Source: Hyphomicrobiales bacterium (lineage in GTDB: Bacteria > Pseudomonadota > Alphaproteobacteria > Rhizobiales > Aestuariivirgaceae). Taken from it: DNA of 64,000 nt. The translations under genes were made by a program, and so were the position numbers. Where the stretch lies: the NCBI GenBank assembly GCA_016185245.1, contig JACPNZ010000042.1:124001-188000 (forward strand), given 5' to 3'. How positions within the stretch are numbered: the first letter of the stretch is position 1; every line of letters starts with the position of its first letter. This document shows, one piece after another, positions 62,620 through 64,000 of the stretch. The notes under the pieces were generated by a model, which saw nothing but the letters and a program-made list of their open reading frames with translations, made no database searches and had not been told where the DNA came from.

Positions 62620-62636
62620 CTTCACGGGAGATCGCG

Positions 62637-62837
62637 ATGAGAATGATATCGAAGCGTCAAGTCAAGGAGTTGGTTCTCTACTCGCCGCAACACATTTCGC
62701 GTCTGGAATTGGCCGGGCAGTTCCCCAAGCGGGTACAGCTCGGTCCGTGCAGGGTCGGATGGGTTGAGACTGAGGTACTGGACTGGCTGCAAAGACGTAT
62801 TGATGCCAGAAACAAACTCGCGGACACTTCCGAGTGA
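62637..62837 (+). CDS. AlpA-like helix-turn-helix regulator
   Basis: A 66-aa DNA-binding protein. MISKRQVKELVLYSPQHISRLELAGQFPKRVQLGPCRVGWVETEVLDWLQRRI matches the AlpA/MerR-like winged helix found in phage and integrative elements, where it activates integrase or excisionase genes. GGGAG lies 6 nt before the ATG. It sits next to a tRNA-Arg and precedes two hairpins and an ArdC-like gene. Confidence 0.85.
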   Translation: MRMISKRQVKELVLYSPQHISRLELAGQFPKRVQLGPCRVGWVETEVLDWLQRRIDARNKLADTSE

Positions 62838-62844
62838 TCGGAGG

Positions 62845-62872
62845 GGGAGGACGGCTTCCAAACCGTCCTCCC
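62845..62872 (+). terminator. Hairpin after the AlpA-like gene
   Basis: GGGAGGACGG (62845-62854) pairs with CCGTCCTCCC (62863-62872) around an 8-base loop. The downstream AGTTTATC gives a weak T-tract. Confidence 0.6.
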
Positions 62873-62934
62873 AGTTTATCATTACGAGAACGCGCGCAAA
62901 GTCGCCGCTTCACACAATATCAATGCAAAAGAAG

Positions 62935-62958
62935 CCCGCCCTAGAGTAGGGCGGGTTT
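62935..62958. terminator. Bidirectional terminator between the AlpA-like and ArdC-like genes
   Basis: CCCGCCCTA (62935-62943) pairs with TAGGGCGGG (62947-62955) around GAG and is followed by TTT on the plus strand. On the minus strand the stem is followed by CTTCTTTT, so it can end transcription from both sides. Confidence 0.75.
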
Positions 62959-62965
62959 GTGATCG

Positions 62966-63859
62966 TCATGGTTCTTGGGCGTCAAATGCAGTTACATACT
63001 CAGCCGCAGCACTAGCCTTCCCCGCCGCCATAGTGAGAGTCTTGGGGTCGCGCTTCAGTACCCGGAGCCAGTCTGCCATGTAGGCGGCATGATCAGGCCG
63101 CGGCTCACTTGCGATTCCAAGTTCGGCGCATAGGAATGCGGCACCCAGCTCGGCCACCAACTCCTCCATCGCGTAACCCGCGTCGCCAAAGCGGTGCTTC
63201 ATGTCCCGCGCCAGTCTGCTCTTGTGTCCCGTCCAGTGAGTCAACTCATGGAGAAGGACCGCGTAGTAGCTCTCAGTCGGCGTGCTGGTCGAGGTTCCGG
63301 TGAATGCACTACGTGCTGGCATGTCGATGATATCAATCGCACCGTCATAGCAGGCAATCTGGTAGCGGCCTTCCCGGACGGTGGCCTCGGTCTTGGCAAT
63401 CAATTGCTCAACATGCCGGAGCCGCTCAACCTTGCTTGTTAGAGGCACTTCTGGTGGTATCCAACCATCCACCTGCGCCGCATTGAACACGGTTGATCCC
63501 CTTATGACAAAGCGGGGCGTTGGGTTGCCCTCTTCCTCGGTTTCGTCGGCTTCTAGTTTTTTGTAGAAGAGGATTTGTGAGCCACGCTCACCCTTCCTCA
63601 CTTGTGCCCCCAGTACCTGCCATTGCCGGTAGGAAGCGAAGTAGAGACTCGGGTATGCGTTCTCAATCGCATCTATCCAGAGGGCTAGGACATTGACGCC
63701 TCTGTAGAAACTGTTGGTGTTGGCATTGCGGGGGCGTTTCATCGGGCTGCTATGCCACGGCATGGTGCAGGTGCCCGCGCCCTTCTCAATTGCCGCCACA
63801 ATCTTTTCGGCAATGTCGCGGTGAATGTCTTTGATGGTATGTGAAAGAACGCTGCTCAT
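62966..63859 (-). CDS. ArdC-like antirestriction protein
   Basis: A 297-aa protein with the ArdC layout: an N-terminal ssDNA-binding DUF1738 domain (IVAAIEKGAGTCTMPWHS, RGVNVLALW, FASYRQWQVLGAQVRKGERG) and a C-terminal zincin-like domain with H-E-x-x-H (LLHELTHWTGHKSRL). Such proteins protect incoming plasmid or ICE DNA from restriction. AGGAGGT lies 5 nt before the start. It supports an integrative or conjugative element here. Confidence 0.9.
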   Translation of the reverse strand: MSSVLSHTIKDIHRDIAEKIVAAIEKGAGTCTMPWHSSPMKRPRNANTNSFYRGVNVLALWIDAIENAYPSLYFASYRQWQVLGAQVRKGERGSQILFYKKLEADETEEEGNPTPRFVIRGSTVFNAAQVDGWIPPEVPLTSKVERLRHVEQLIAKTEATVREGRYQIACYDGAIDIIDMPARSAFTGTSTSTPTESYYAVLLHELTHWTGHKSRLARDMKHRFGDAGYAMEELVAELGAAFLCAELGIASEPRPDHAAYMADWLRVLKRDPKTLTMAAGKASAAAEYVTAFDAQEP

Positions 63860-63921
63860 GATTACCTCCTGCGCACAACGGAAGGGCCGGATAGGTCCGA
63901 CGCTTCGGGGTGGTCACGAGG

Positions 63922-64000
63922 TCAGGGGCTATTCGGTGGCCGCAGAGCCAAGGTCAGATACATGGCCGCCGCATCAAACAGGCCCATGCGGGCGTCTTCG
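63922..64000 (-). CDS. 3' end of a further minus-strand gene (partial)
   Basis: From the window edge a minus-strand frame reads 25 residues (EDARMGLFDAAAMYL, then TLALRPPNSP) to TGA at 63922-63924, 62 bp upstream of the ArdC-like start. Composition is protein-like and the spacing suits an upstream gene in the same operon. Nothing can be said about function. Confidence 0.4.
   Translation of the reverse strand, partial: EDARMGLFDAAAMYLTLALRPPNSP

Noticed and set aside
1-64000. CRISPR arrays, rRNA genes and insertion sequences
   Set aside because: No regularly spaced repeats, rRNA-like stretches or transposase frames with terminal inverted repeats were seen.

Overview
This is high-GC chromosomal DNA from an alphaproteobacterium, most likely a member of the Hyphomicrobiales (Rhizobiales). 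The lineage call rests on the flagellar set (MotB, MotC, MotE, a FliK/MotD-type protein, FlaF, FlbT, and flaF-flbT-flgD-fliQ-flhA-fliR gene order). It is supported by a Suv3-type helicase followed by a small S4 protein, ferredoxin FdxA and a CarD regulator, an order I know from alphaproteobacteria. No species is named.

Layout: 0-2.6 kb, preT (5' end outside) and preA for reductive pyrimidine degradation. 2.6-5.1 kb, an FnrL-type oxygen sensor, then a three-gene unit (universal stress protein plus two uncharacterised proteins) preceded by a perfect FNR box. 5.2-6.6 kb, leuB and a very small ORF. 6.6-16.7 kb, a surface-polysaccharide island with four glycosyltransferases, a two-domain sulfotransferase and a decayed sulfotransferase remnant. 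16.8-25.8 kb, mostly minus-strand catabolism: SDR, 2-keto-3-deoxygalactonokinase, AraD1/GguC-like protein, an atypical proline-racemase-family enzyme, NhaD antiporter with a coupled 75-aa membrane protein, a glutamine-synthetase-like ligase, a class III aminotransferase, and a divergent D-amino-acid aminotransferase. 25.8-29.9 kb, housekeeping genes (DUF1178, nitrilase, glutaredoxin, ComF, IMPase-like, methyltransferase).

30.0-55.5 kb is one long plus-strand flagellar locus: rod, hook and ring genes, two near-identical flagellins with similar leaders, MS ring, motor-associated proteins, a lytic transglycosylase, hook and junction proteins, export gate, and a tail of poorly characterised genes (FlgJ-like, FlgN-like, a second FliL-like protein, a tail-anchored protein, a tiny membrane protein). 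Many of these genes overlap by 1-4 bp, so they are probably translationally coupled. motA, fliG, fliM, fliN, fliI, flhB and flgF are not in the window.

55.5-62.3 kb is housekeeping: an acyltransferase, rpmB, the Suv3-like helicase, an S4 protein, fdxA, and a CarD protein with a long histone-H1-like tail. At 62.33 kb a tRNA-Arg(CCT) marks what looks like the left edge of an integrated element. It is followed by an AlpA-like regulator behind a perfect 16-bp palindrome, an ArdC-like antirestriction protein, and the 3' end of another gene at the window edge.

Most notable points: the FNR box driving the stress-protein unit, the Ser/Thr variant of the proline racemase family, the sulfotransferase fusion with a degenerate second P-loop beside a sulfotransferase pseudogene, the shared flagellin leaders, the H1-like CarD tail, and the tRNA-Arg element edge with no visible integrase.
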